DNA of 64,000 nt from Bacillus sp. FJAT-28004. GTDB lineage: Bacteria > Bacillota > Bacilli > Paenibacillales > Paenibacillaceae. Each line of letters opens with the position of its first letter. Positions within the stretch are counted from its first letter, which is position 1. Location of the stretch: the NCBI RefSeq assembly GCF_001280845.1, contig NZ_LGHP01000002.1:985613-1049612 (forward strand). Direction: 5' to 3'. This document shows positions 24,341-32,708 of this stretch, one piece after another. Below the pieces are notes generated by a model. It was not told the origin of the DNA, searched no databases, and was given only the letters and a program-made list of their open reading frames with translations. Both the position numbers and the translations under genes were made by a program.

Positions 24341-25392
24341 TGCAGAGATATGATCTATTGCAATCCGAGGCTTGGGGTTTGCCGCAGGGGAAACAGAAGC
24401 TAGCGGTTCTTGAAGAAGCGATCCGAATAGCTGATTTGTATATGACGAAGGAAGATTCTTATTACGCCCGAATGTCTTATTCTGAGGCGGCACTTGACTC
24501 GGGGTACCAAGAAAGGTTTCTTGTTACGTTTGCCTGGTGCTTAGCTCAGTTTGAAAAAGACCCTGCTGCCTATTCAAGCTTCTCTATCATTTGGCATTAT
24601 AAATGGTTTATTAATCAAATTTGGCGGTTTCCGCAATTTGGAGAAGCTCAAATCACTTCCATTTTTAATGATTTTAAGGTGAAATGCTTACAATACGGTC
24701 ACAGCCTGCGCCCTTATTATCAATGTCTTCATCGGTACGCGCTTTCTCGAGGTGATCAAGCAGCAGCTCAAGCCAATTATGAGCTATGGCGCAAAACACC
24801 AAGGGACGGTATGTCAGATTGCAGCGCCTGCGAGCAAAATGGCTTTGGCTACTATCATTTTACAGCTGGGAGATACCGGCGCGGATTGCAATTGATGAAG
24901 CCTATTATGGACGGCCTCATGACTTGCAAATCTATTCCCCAAAATACATACAGCCATTTGCTTCTCCCGCTGCTTGAGACGGAACAAGCGGAAGAGGCTG
25001 TTAAAATGGCAAAGAAGGGTGCAAGGTTGTTAAAGGGCCCCGGTTACTTAAGTGAATACGGCAGCTTCCTTGCTTATTACACAGCAAAGGATATTCATAA
25101 AGCCGCCAAATGGTTTGAGCAAACAGTCCAATATGCACTGGATACAAAAGTAGGATGGGATCGTTTCTTGTATATGATCTCAGCGAGAGCATTTCTTCAG
25201 ATGTGGCAGGCGAATAAACGTCGGAGAAAACTAAATGTTAGCAGTGATATTACGTACGAGATGATTGTAAGGGATACCGAGCAGTTGGCGAGTGCTTTTG
25301 ACCAGAGAAATCATAATCATTATTGCACAGAGCTGCTCAAACAGAAGCTTAAACAAGTTCAGAAACTGAGCCATTTTAAATCCATGAGTTGA
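24337..25392 (+). CDS. TPR-like helical repeat protein coupled to the Hsp90 gene
   Basis: A 351-residue, almost wholly helical, soluble protein with tetratricopeptide-like helix pairs: for example KLAVLEEAIRIADLYMT, ALSRGDQAAAQANYELWRK, YYHFTAGRYRRGLQLMKPIMDG, LLETEQAEEAVKMAKKGARLL and YTAKDIHKAAKWFEQTVQYAL. A CSAC motif near 162 could bind metal or form a disulfide. The ATGA overlap with the Hsp90-family gene shows translational coupling. In eukaryotes TPR proteins are standard Hsp90 co-chaperones, so a bacterial Hsp90/TPR pair is a reasonable inference, but no EEVD-type peptide is visible on the Hsp90 partner and binding is unproven. No family name can be given. Confidence 0.7.
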   Translation: MMQRYDLLQSEAWGLPQGKQKLAVLEEAIRIADLYMTKEDSYYARMSYSEAALDSGYQERFLVTFAWCLAQFEKDPAAYSSFSIIWHYKWFINQIWRFPQFGEAQITSIFNDFKVKCLQYGHSLRPYYQCLHRYALSRGDQAAAQANYELWRKTPRDGMSDCSACEQNGFGYYHFTAGRYRRGLQLMKPIMDGLMTCKSIPQNTYSHLLLPLLETEQAEEAVKMAKKGARLLKGPGYLSEYGSFLAYYTAKDIHKAAKWFEQTVQYALDTKVGWDRFLYMISARAFLQMWQANKRRRKLNVSSDITYEMIVRDTEQLASAFDQRNHNHYCTELLKQKLKQVQKLSHFKSMS

Positions 25393-25402
25393 CGTAAAGC
25401 AA

Positions 25403-26365
25403 ATGGAAGTGGTTCAATTGAACGATCGACATCAGAGAGGGCAGTGGCATCTTATGTTTGAACAATTTATGAAAGCATCCAGGCTAAGAGTTATTCCTGT
25501 TATGCTTATTCCTGTAGCGTTAGGTGCGCTTGGGGCTTTTGTTTGGAATGGCATTTTCGATCCTTTTTTATTCATCATCACCTTAGTTGGGGCAGGAACG
25601 GCTCATTTATTTTCTAATATGATTAATGATTTATGGGATTATTATAATGGTACGGATTCGGCCGCTCAATCGACGGAAGGTGCAATTGCGACCAATTCTG
25701 GCTATTTAACAAAAGGGACTTGGAGCATTCGCACCTTTGCAGCTGTAACATGGACATTATTTGGCATTGCGGCGATTTGCGGCGTTATACTTAGTTTAAC
25801 CAGCGGCTGGCCGGTGCTCGTATTTGGCGGGCTTGGGGCGTTGATCGCTTATTTCTATGTAGCTCCACCGATTCAATTCGGATATCGCGGCAAAGGCTAC
25901 AGTGAAGTGGCGATTTTGATCTCCTTTGGCATACTGCCTGTCGTGGGTGCGTATTTCGTACAAACGTCACAGTTAGATTATCGCGCATTATTGCTATCGC
26001 TGCCGATAGGACTTTTGACTACCCTTATTTTGTTCAACCATCATTTCTTGCACTGGCAGGCGGACCGACAAGCAGGGAAGAGAACATTAGTCGTGGTTTG
26101 GGGAGAAAAAAGAGCGCTTTTATTTTCACGAGTTCTGCTTTTTCTCGCCTATATCACACTTGTCATTTGCGTAGCGGCGGATGCTTTGCCCGTTTACGCG
26201 CTGCTTGCTTTGCCGACGGCAATTCCGCTTTATTTGGTTTATGGCAGGTTATCCTCGAGCAATGCTTCAACTGCCTATGTACCGCTTATGGCAGCTTCAC
26301 TGAAGGCAACGATGCGATGCGGAGCGATTTTAATCGTTACTTTAATCATTCAAGGGCTTATTTAA
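25403..26365 (+). CDS. UbiA-family prenyltransferase (MenA-like paralogue)
   Basis: A 320-residue membrane protein with about eight to nine helices. It carries both Mg-diphosphate motifs of the UbiA superfamily: NDLWDYYNGTD near 95 in the first loop and ADRQAGKRTL near 235 in the second, plus a GAYFVQT segment and YVAPPIQFGYRGKG loop typical of MenA (1,4-dihydroxy-2-naphthoate prenyltransferase). It should move a polyprenyl group onto an aromatic or similar acceptor in the membrane. The N-x-x-x-D first motif and HHFLHW before the second differ from classic MenA, so it may use another acceptor. The first ATG (25403) has no good ribosome site; ATG 25454 has GAGAGGG 11 bases upstream and would give 303 residues. 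It follows the TPR gene by 10 bases. Confidence 0.8.
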   Translation: MEVVQLNDRHQRGQWHLMFEQFMKASRLRVIPVMLIPVALGALGAFVWNGIFDPFLFIITLVGAGTAHLFSNMINDLWDYYNGTDSAAQSTEGAIATNSGYLTKGTWSIRTFAAVTWTLFGIAAICGVILSLTSGWPVLVFGGLGALIAYFYVAPPIQFGYRGKGYSEVAILISFGILPVVGAYFVQTSQLDYRALLLSLPIGLLTTLILFNHHFLHWQADRQAGKRTLVVVWGEKRALLFSRVLLFLAYITLVICVAADALPVYALLALPTAIPLYLVYGRLSSSNASTAYVPLMAASLKATMRCGAILIVTLIIQGLI

Positions 26366-26394
26366 AGCATACAACTTAGAAAGAGGTCATGGAA

Positions 26395-27123
26395 ATGGAG
26401 AAGCAATGGACTTTAGGAGATTTTCACACGATTCTAAATGAAGGAGAAGTTTGGAAAATCGGTGGTTTTCCTTTGCAAGACGGAACCTTTTGGCAGTACC
26501 GTGAGCCGAATGCCGTTGTCATTGTACGTAACGGTTTATTATATGTAAGAGCGCCACTTAGCCGCTCGAACGATCAAATTCAAATTCTTGATAATGCAAA
26601 ACATATGTATTATTCTGCTGAACCTGTCCTTGTGCCTGAGTCAGGTGAGATCAGCTTCGAGCTTCAAATTCGCGCACGCACGCAAAATACAGCACAAGAT
26701 GATCTTTATGATGGTTTTGTTTCTTTGAATCTGCTTGATTTCACAACGGGCGGAGCGCTCGATTTCTTTGCGGGAAATGACAAATATGCGAGTGTATATG
26801 CCGTACTTCCTTTTCCGGGAGTAAAGGTGCCTGAGACGGATAATACGAGATATTTCTGTGTATTTAAGGAAGATACGAATTTTGAAGCACGGGAGTTTAA
26901 TACGTACAAAATTACGTATAACCGCACAAATGATGAAGTTGTGTTTTATGTGAATGGCCAAGAGGTGCGGAGAGAGAGAAACGTTCCGGTTAAGTTCAAT
27001 CAATTTATCGTTGCTTTAGGTATTATGACTGAAAAGGATTTGACGCCGGAGGGCAGCGTATCGGTACATGGCCAGACTGTTATTGGAGAATGGTCTCCGA
27101 TAACGATTGAAATAAAAGAGTAA
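26395..27123 (+). CDS. Beta-sandwich protein, possibly DUF6081 family
   Basis: A 242-residue soluble protein predicted to be mostly beta strand, with alternating hydrophobic strands (FWQYREPNAVVIVRNGLLYVRA, GEISFELQIRARTQ, DDLYDGFVSLNLLDFTTGGALDFFAGND, DEVVFYVNGQEVRRE). This looks like a concanavalin/jelly-roll fold, a carbohydrate- or ligand-binding shape. By recall it resembles DUF6081 proteins, whose function is unknown. There is no signal peptide. The second ATG (26395) is chosen because an AAGAGG site is 8 bases upstream of it but only 2 from the first ATG. The gene is 30 bases from the prenyltransferase stop and 24 from the kinase start, in a tightly packed operon. Confidence 0.65.
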   Translation: MEKQWTLGDFHTILNEGEVWKIGGFPLQDGTFWQYREPNAVVIVRNGLLYVRAPLSRSNDQIQILDNAKHMYYSAEPVLVPESGEISFELQIRARTQNTAQDDLYDGFVSLNLLDFTTGGALDFFAGNDKYASVYAVLPFPGVKVPETDNTRYFCVFKEDTNFEAREFNTYKITYNRTNDEVVFYVNGQEVRRERNVPVKFNQFIVALGIMTEKDLTPEGSVSVHGQTVIGEWSPITIEIKE

Positions 27124-27146
27124 AGCTGTTGTGAAGGAGCTGCGTT

Positions 27147-28550
27147 ATGCTATTCGTTCTTATTGCTTTGTGGGCTATTGCAGCCATTATATGGCTCTCC
27201 GATCGGCGAGCATCCGTTAATCATTGGTTAGGCGCTGTAGCGTTTAGCGGAGGAGCTGGTGCGCTTGCTGCCGTACTTGACATGCAATGGCTGCCAGCTG
27301 CAGCGGAAGCAGGAATGAATCAAGTAGCGCAGCAGCTGCTTTACCGCCTGCAAGCGTTCTCCTCGTTGACCTCATACTACGGCTTGCCCTATTCCTTTGC
27401 GCTGTTTGCTATTGCCTACAAACCGGTTCGGCTTCCAAAACGTCTGCAGCAGCTTTTGCCCTTCTTACTGTTAATTCCGATTGTTTTATGTATTGTGTTT
27501 ACACCTTTCTATACAACGGTATACCCCATCTCGTTCAAAATCGTCGTATGGTGGGCGGTACCCTATATTATGTATGGGGCGATACAGGTGCTGCTTAAGC
27601 GGCAGCTGCACGCGTCTTTTTCTCGCACGCATTGGATTATCTGTTCTACGGTGCTTCCGCCGATCATGTTCTGTATGATAATGAATTACGTATTTCCAAG
27701 TTTCGGAATGCTGCGGATGTGGGTCTATAATACCTGGATCGTTGGTTTAGCCGTTACTGTATTTGTTATTGCGTTGTTCACATATGGCTTTATGGGCGTA
27801 CGGGTTAAGATCGATCGCCGCAGGTACGACTCCACGCTCAGAGCAGTCACCTCGGGAACGGCAATTCTTAATCATGCGATCAAAAACGATGCGGGAAAAA
27901 TGCGGCTTTTTTCGGAGAAAATGAAGGCTTATGCTATCGAAACGGATCAGCAAGAGCTGCTAGCGGATGTTGAAACGGTGCTGAACGCGTCTCGCCATAT
28001 GCAGGAAATGCTCCAGCGGGTTCATCGCCGAACAGAGGATTTGGTGCTGCGTGTTGAAGGGACTGATATCGCAGCGCTTATCGAGAAGACGATGGAAGGG
28101 TATGCCCAAAGTCTGGGCAATATCAAGCTGCAAAGCATGTTAAACGAGGGCTGGAATTGTCGCATCGATCCAGCGCAAGTAGGCGAGGCATTAGGCAATA
28201 TTATAGCTAACGCTTTGGAGGCTATGCAAGGCAAAGGAGTACTGTCTATCCTGTTAAGCGAGACCAAAAGAGAGCTTGTTATTGAGATAAGAGATACGGG
28301 TCCGGGCATGAATAAAAGTGAGATAACGAAGGTATTAGAGCCATTCTATACGACAAAAAGCGGCAGCGACACAAATTTTGGGCTCGGACTGCCTTATGCA
28401 TACCATGTTATGCGCAAGCATAAAGGAATGTTAGGTTTACGAAGCGTGCCAGGTGTTGGAACTTCGGTCTACATGACTTTTCCGAAACGAAATGTTCACG
28501 CCACGAAAATAGATGTAAATCTTTCGAAGGGGAGAGAAGCAAATGGATAA
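27147..28550 (+). CDS. Membrane sensor histidine kinase
   Basis: A 467-residue kinase with about seven membrane helices in residues 1-215 and almost no external loop, so it probably senses the membrane, a lipid or a partner protein. The dimerisation/phospho-His segment is LNHAIKNDAGKM near residue 246 (HAIKN-type box). The HATPase domain follows with LGNIIANALEAMQ (N box), DTGPGM, a FYTTK segment and GLGLPYAYHVMRKH. It overlaps the next gene, a LuxR-type response regulator, by 8 bases and is its cognate partner. Its position at the 3' end of the Hsp90-TPR-prenyltransferase operon suggests that it monitors that pathway or its product, but this is inferred from location only. Confidence 0.88.
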   Translation: MLFVLIALWAIAAIIWLSDRRASVNHWLGAVAFSGGAGALAAVLDMQWLPAAAEAGMNQVAQQLLYRLQAFSSLTSYYGLPYSFALFAIAYKPVRLPKRLQQLLPFLLLIPIVLCIVFTPFYTTVYPISFKIVVWWAVPYIMYGAIQVLLKRQLHASFSRTHWIICSTVLPPIMFCMIMNYVFPSFGMLRMWVYNTWIVGLAVTVFVIALFTYGFMGVRVKIDRRRYDSTLRAVTSGTAILNHAIKNDAGKMRLFSEKMKAYAIETDQQELLADVETVLNASRHMQEMLQRVHRRTEDLVLRVEGTDIAALIEKTMEGYAQSLGNIKLQSMLNEGWNCRIDPAQVGEALGNIIANALEAMQGKGVLSILLSETKRELVIEIRDTGPGMNKSEITKVLEPFYTTKSGSDTNFGLGLPYAYHVMRKHKGMLGLRSVPGVGTSVYMTFPKRNVHATKIDVNLSKGREANG

Positions 28551-29241
28551 TATCCAGGTGTGGATCGTAGAGGATGACCGTGATTGGCTTCGCGGTCTTA
28601 TCGCCTATTTAAACAAGGAGCCGGATATTGAAGTGGTATGGACTGCCAGTAGGGCTGAAGATGTTAGACAAGCGCTGCTTGAAGGGAAACAGCAATCCGT
28701 GCCTGCTGATGTGGTATTGATGGACATCATGCTTGAAGGAAGGCCGGAGGGTGTTCTACTCGCCGAGGAGGCAGCTATAGCAACCGGAGCTAGGGTCATC
28801 ATGCTTACGTCAATGGAGGAGAAGGAGCTCATCTTTCGATCTTTCCAAGCTGGAGCCATCGATTATCAAATCAAATCTGATTTTGAAAGCTTGCCGGATG
28901 CTGTACGATCGGCTTATCGCAGTCAATCGCCAATTAATGCAGCTGTAGCAGAGCGGATGCGTGAGGAATTCCGCCGACTGAAGCAGATGGAACGCGAGTT
29001 CGAGGCGAAGAAGCTAGGCGATCTTATTACGCCATCGGAGCTGCAGCTGCTCGATTTAATTGATCAGGGATATACGCAGCCGCAAATTGCCGACAAGCTG
29101 GTTGTATCGATTCGCACAGTCAAAAACCATGTCAATCATATATTGAAAAAGCTGAATCTAAGCGGATCACGCGAAGCGGCAAATAAGGCCAAAGAGATGG
29201 GCTTATTTCATAAGAATAAAGACGAGGATAGTACCATGTAA
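28543..29241 (+). CDS. Response regulator, LuxR/NarL type
   Basis: A 232-residue regulator: receiver domain (1-125) with the acidic VEDD pocket (10-12), phospho-Asp in LMDIML (about 60), Thr in MLTSMEE and Lys in QIKSD; a linker with an acidic/basic helix; and a C-terminal LuxR helix-turn-helix (about 165-220, LITPSELQLLDLIDQGYTQPQIADKL, SIRTVKNHVNHILKKLN). The linker YRSQSPINAAVAERM is a common feature of such proteins. It is translated in overlap with the kinase gene. Its C-terminal codons and stop lie inside the operon's intrinsic terminator (29228-29261). Targets are unknown but the operon itself is an obvious candidate. Confidence 0.9.
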   Translation: MDNIQVWIVEDDRDWLRGLIAYLNKEPDIEVVWTASRAEDVRQALLEGKQQSVPADVVLMDIMLEGRPEGVLLAEEAAIATGARVIMLTSMEEKELIFRSFQAGAIDYQIKSDFESLPDAVRSAYRSQSPINAAVAERMREEFRRLKQMEREFEAKKLGDLITPSELQLLDLIDQGYTQPQIADKLVVSIRTVKNHVNHILKKLNLSGSREAANKAKEMGLFHKNKDEDSTM

Positions 29242-29261
29242 AGTTGGTACTATTTTTTTTA
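29228..29261 (+). terminator. Intrinsic terminator overlapping the regulator's 3' end
   Basis: A 9-bp stem ATAGTACCA/TGGTACTAT (29228-29236 with 29245-29253), 8-base loop and seven T. The stop codon (29239-29241) lies in the loop. Confidence 0.9.
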
Positions 29262-29325
29262 TGTCATTTTTCACAAAATAGACATTAGAAGATCGCTTAC
29301 AAAAACAGATTGGAGGGCTATAGCG

Positions 29326-30036
29326 ATGGATTTCGAAATGTTCTCGGCTGCGCATTTTGGGGGTTTGGCGGTACTTGTTATCGTAACGGTTTGTATGATT
29401 GTTTTCCGGAAGCGTATGGGTGAGCCGAGAATTAACAAAAGTGTACGGATTGGGCTGGCCATTTTGTTGTTATGCTGTGAGCTCTCGCTTCAGCTTTCTT
29501 ACATCCTAAATGATAACTGGGGTGTAGGCTCGCTGCCATTCCAGCTTTGCAGCTTAATGCTTTTGGTTAGTGCGGTCGTGCTGCTTCGGAATCCGAAAAA
29601 TCTGTATGATGCTTTATTTTTTCTTGGGAGTATGGGAGCGTTGCAAGCGCTGCTAACGCCAAATTTAGATGAAGCATTTCCACATTTTCGTTATTTTCAT
29701 TTTTTTATAGCACATATCGCAATCATAAGCGCAGCCTTGTTTATTGTCGTTGTGGAGCGCTATCGACCTACTTTTGGTTCTGTAGTGAGGGCTCAAATTT
29801 GGCTGCATGTATTGGCTATCCCGGCAGCGATCACGAACATGGTAACGGGGAACACAAACTTTATGTTTTTGGCGAGAAAACCCGGAACAGCCTCCTTGCT
29901 TGATATGCTTGGTCCTTGGCCTTGGTATTTGATTCAGCTGGAAATTATTGCTTTTGCTATATTCTGCTTGCTATATGCGGCTGTTAGGTTGGTCGATCGT
30001 TTGATACAAGTTAAACCAAGCAACTCAGCGCAATAA
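29326..30036 (+). CDS. TIGR02206-family membrane protein (YwaF-like)
   Basis: A 236-residue protein with about six membrane helices. The conserved FSAAHFGGL near residue 6-14, a Gln/Cys-rich SLPFQLCSLMLL segment near 85, and FHFFIAHIAII near 125 match the YwaF-like TIGR02206 family of Bacillales; its function is unknown. The His-rich pattern in the helices has suggested metal or quinone chemistry to some, but nothing here proves it. A TTGGAGGG ribosome site precedes the ATG by 8-9 bases. It starts 65 bases after the preceding terminator and 51 bases before the DUF2339 gene, with which it may be co-transcribed. Confidence 0.8.
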   Translation: MDFEMFSAAHFGGLAVLVIVTVCMIVFRKRMGEPRINKSVRIGLAILLLCCELSLQLSYILNDNWGVGSLPFQLCSLMLLVSAVVLLRNPKNLYDALFFLGSMGALQALLTPNLDEAFPHFRYFHFFIAHIAIISAALFIVVVERYRPTFGSVVRAQIWLHVLAIPAAITNMVTGNTNFMFLARKPGTASLLDMLGPWPWYLIQLEIIAFAIFCLLYAAVRLVDRLIQVKPSNSAQ

Positions 30037-30087
30037 CACATTGACTTGGTTATTTATAAGTAGAGAGTAGGTGCGGAGGTGAAAGAG

Positions 30088-31692
30088 ATGAAGGAAATGG
30101 TAAATAGACACTGGACTTCGCTGCTTGGGGTATTGTTCGTCATGGCTGCTTTTATTACGTTGTTCAAATATTCAATGGACCAAGGCTGGATTACCGAGTC
30201 GATAAAAATTGGTTTTGGTTTGTTAAGTGGAGTAGGTGTGGGCGCTGTAGGCTTGAAGCTTGCAAGCCGGATGCCGCGCAATCCGATTTGTGAAATCTTG
30301 ATTGGTTTGGGAGTTTGTATTTTATATGCCACTTTTTCTTTTGCGGGCATTTTTTATCGGGTGTGGGACCCGATGACCATTTTACTTGGAATGAGTTCAG
30401 TAACCATTGGAATTTCAGTGTACGCTTACAAGTTCATGTCAAGGCTGCTAATGAATATAGCAATGCTGGGCGGTCTATTATGTCCGCTGCTTATGCGACC
30501 GGAAACAGATCAAGTATTTGCTTTGTTTCTTTATCTGCTTGTATTGAATGTTGCTTTCCTTTTTCTTAGCATCTCACGGAATTGGCATGAGCTTCGTATC
30601 GTAAGTTTCATCGGATCATGGCTGTTATATATCGTTTATTTTATTCACTATAATCCATCGACAGAAGGCTTTTGGAGCATGCCGTTTCGATACGCACTCG
30701 CTGCCTTCCTATTCTATACAATTGGACTTATGGTCTCTTCATGGAGCAATAAGTTATCCTTTGACGGTATGGACTTGTACGTGAACGCGATGAACGGCAT
30801 CTTGTTCGGATTTTGGGCGCTTTTCATTTTAAATGGTGAAATAGCTTATGGATACATACTCGCTTTTATCGGAATCGTTTATTTAATCGGTGGTTTCGTT
30901 ATTTATTTATTAACAAACAAGATTACGCCTTCTTCTGCAGTCTTCTTCCTTGGCGGCTTTCTGTTGATTCTCGTGTCGGTTAGCAGTATTGGAGGAGGTT
31001 ATGAGTCAAAGCCTTTAGTTACGGTGCTGCTATGGGGCTTCATTGCGGCGATTGCAGGAGCAATCGGTCATATGAAGCGTTGGCTGCTGCTCAGCATTAG
31101 CTCGCTAGCCATCTGGTTTGTTGTCGGATGTTATTGGTATGCGGTAACTTGGGACACTCCGCGCGGCGAGTGGTTCGGGATGTATATCCCATTTTTGAAT
31201 TGGGGAGCTGTTGCTTGGATGGTGCTTGCTGCACTCGGCTTCTTTTTTTCAAGGCAGCTTGTTATTCCCCATTTCTCTGATCAAGCAAACCGGATGCTTA
31301 GCCGCGTTTATGCACTGTTATCCCATTTCATCGTTGGTGGATTATTGACCAGGCAAATTGAAAATATATTTACGGAATATATGCATGAATCCGCTTCTAA
31401 TTATTTGGGTTTGGCGTTGTCAGTCTCATGGGGCTGCTATTCGCTTCTGCTTATTTTGTGGGGAGCTTATTATCGCGAGATGCTGTTCCGGTGGTTCGGT
31501 TCCGTGGTGCTTGTTATTGTTGCAATCAAAGCGATATTTATGGATTTAAGCGGGCAAGAGGCACTTTATAAAGTGGGCGTATTGTTAATTCTGGGAGCCA
31601 TCTCGTTTTTTATTACATGGATAAATGGCAAATGGCGTATAAGGGATGGAGAAATTCAGGACAAAGGTGAAGAGGCGGCTACAGAATCATAA
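30088..31692 (+). CDS. DUF2339 polytopic membrane protein
   Basis: A roughly 534-residue protein with about sixteen membrane helices and no catalytic motif. The repetitive helix pattern with short loops, and stretches such as FALFLYLLVLNVAFLFLS, match the DUF2339 family, whose function is unknown. A GTG at 30079 would extend the frame by three codons, but the GGAGGTG site overlaps it; the ATG at 30088 sits 6 bases after GGAGGTG and is taken as the start. The C-terminus ends in a short charged tail. The gene is on the same strand and close behind the YwaF-like gene. Confidence 0.78.
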   Translation: MKEMVNRHWTSLLGVLFVMAAFITLFKYSMDQGWITESIKIGFGLLSGVGVGAVGLKLASRMPRNPICEILIGLGVCILYATFSFAGIFYRVWDPMTILLGMSSVTIGISVYAYKFMSRLLMNIAMLGGLLCPLLMRPETDQVFALFLYLLVLNVAFLFLSISRNWHELRIVSFIGSWLLYIVYFIHYNPSTEGFWSMPFRYALAAFLFYTIGLMVSSWSNKLSFDGMDLYVNAMNGILFGFWALFILNGEIAYGYILAFIGIVYLIGGFVIYLLTNKITPSSAVFFLGGFLLILVSVSSIGGGYESKPLVTVLLWGFIAAIAGAIGHMKRWLLLSISSLAIWFVVGCYWYAVTWDTPRGEWFGMYIPFLNWGAVAWMVLAALGFFFSRQLVIPHFSDQANRMLSRVYALLSHFIVGGLLTRQIENIFTEYMHESASNYLGLALSVSWGCYSLLLILWGAYYREMLFRWFGSVVLVIVAIKAIFMDLSGQEALYKVGVLLILGAISFFITWINGKWRIRDGEIQDKGEEAATES

Positions 31693-31721
31693 TTATGAAC
31701 ACAAGGGGAATAATGAATCTG

Positions 31722-31772
31722 TTGATCTTGACAATTGAGTTTGAATATAATAAAGTTACTTTCTAAAAGTAA
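31722..31772 (+). promoter_or_regulatory. Promoter and palindromic operator of the nitroreductase gene
   Basis: TTGATC (31722-31727) and TATAAT (31746-31751) with an 18-base spacer, or TTGACA (31728-31733) and TAAAGT (31751-31756) with 17. A perfect 7-3-7 inverted repeat TTACTTT-CTA-AAAGTAA (31756-31772) covers the expected transcription start. This is a plausible operator for a MarR/DUF24 (YodB/HxlR-type) redox repressor, which commonly control nitroreductases. Confidence 0.55.
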
Positions 31773-31862
31773 TTAAATTAATTGAAGTTGTAGTTGGCTT
31801 CTTAGGTTTATGCTTAAGTTCAATCGAAGAAGACACACAACATCTGAGAGGCAGGAGAACCA

Positions 31863-32465
31863 ATGACATCACAGGCTTTTTTGGACGCAGTAAGTAAAAG
31901 ACGCTCGATTTACGGTATTAGCAAGGAGGCCGTTATCTCCGATGACAAAATTGTAGAATTGGTACAAGAAGCGGTCAAGCATACGCCATCATCTTTTAAT
32001 TCGCAGAGTACACGAGTAGTCGTATTGCTGGGAGAAAATCATAATAAATTGTGGGATATTACGACAAATACGCTTCGCAATATGGTTCAAGCAGATCAAT
32101 TCGAGCCTACAGAGCAAAAAATGGGAGCATTCAAAAGCGGATACGGTACTGTATTGTTTTTCGAAGATAAACAAGTCGTTGATGGCTTGATGGCAAACTT
32201 CCCGGCTTATGCTCACAACTTTCCGATCTGGTCGCAGCATACTTCCGGCATGCATCAATTCGTAGTGTGGACAGCACTTGAAAATGAAGGTTTCGGCGCT
32301 TCACTTCAGCACTACAATCCGCTCATTGATGAAGAAGTAAAAACAACATGGTCTTTACCTGATTCTTGGCAGCTGATTGCACAAATGCCGTTTGGCAAAC
32401 CAACAGCAGCACCAGGCGAAAAAACGTTCCAACCGATCGATGAACGCGTGAAAGTATTTAAATAA
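31863..32465 (+). CDS. Nitroreductase-family oxidoreductase, Frm2/CinD-like
   Basis: A 200-residue FMN enzyme of the nitroreductase superfamily, Frm2-like subgroup (yeast Frm2/Hbn1, Lactococcus CinD). The N-terminus RRSIYGISKEA, HTPSSFNSQSTRVVVL around residue 40-56, and FGASLQHYNPLIDEEV near 145 are typical of that subgroup. It probably reduces quinones or nitroaromatics with NAD(P)H as defence against electrophiles or metals. The start has an AGGCAGGAGAACC leader. It is a single gene with its own palindromic operator upstream and an intrinsic terminator at 32494-32527, consistent with induction by stress. Confidence 0.85.
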   Translation: MTSQAFLDAVSKRRSIYGISKEAVISDDKIVELVQEAVKHTPSSFNSQSTRVVVLLGENHNKLWDITTNTLRNMVQADQFEPTEQKMGAFKSGYGTVLFFEDKQVVDGLMANFPAYAHNFPIWSQHTSGMHQFVVWTALENEGFGASLQHYNPLIDEEVKTTWSLPDSWQLIAQMPFGKPTAAPGEKTFQPIDERVKVFK

Positions 32466-32492
32466 GCACTATTTTAAATATTAGAATTAAGC

Positions 32493-32528
32493 AAAAGATC
32501 GTTCCAATTTATTGGAGCGGTCTTTTTT
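32493..32528 (+). terminator. Intrinsic terminator after the nitroreductase
   Basis: A roughly 14-bp stem with two G-U pairs (32494-32508 with 32511-32525) and a T-run. Confidence 0.85.
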
Positions 32529-32708
32529 AAATGCTGCATATAGCAATTTTTTATATTCGTGCTTTAAACCTGCAAATACCTTTATAATAAAATGGAAAGG
32601 ATCCTTGAGGGGAAACTGGCTGTTTGCTCTAAAAACATGTACAATTAAAACCGATATACTTAATGTACACACGACAAATATACATAATGATACAGCTAGG
32701 AGGACATG

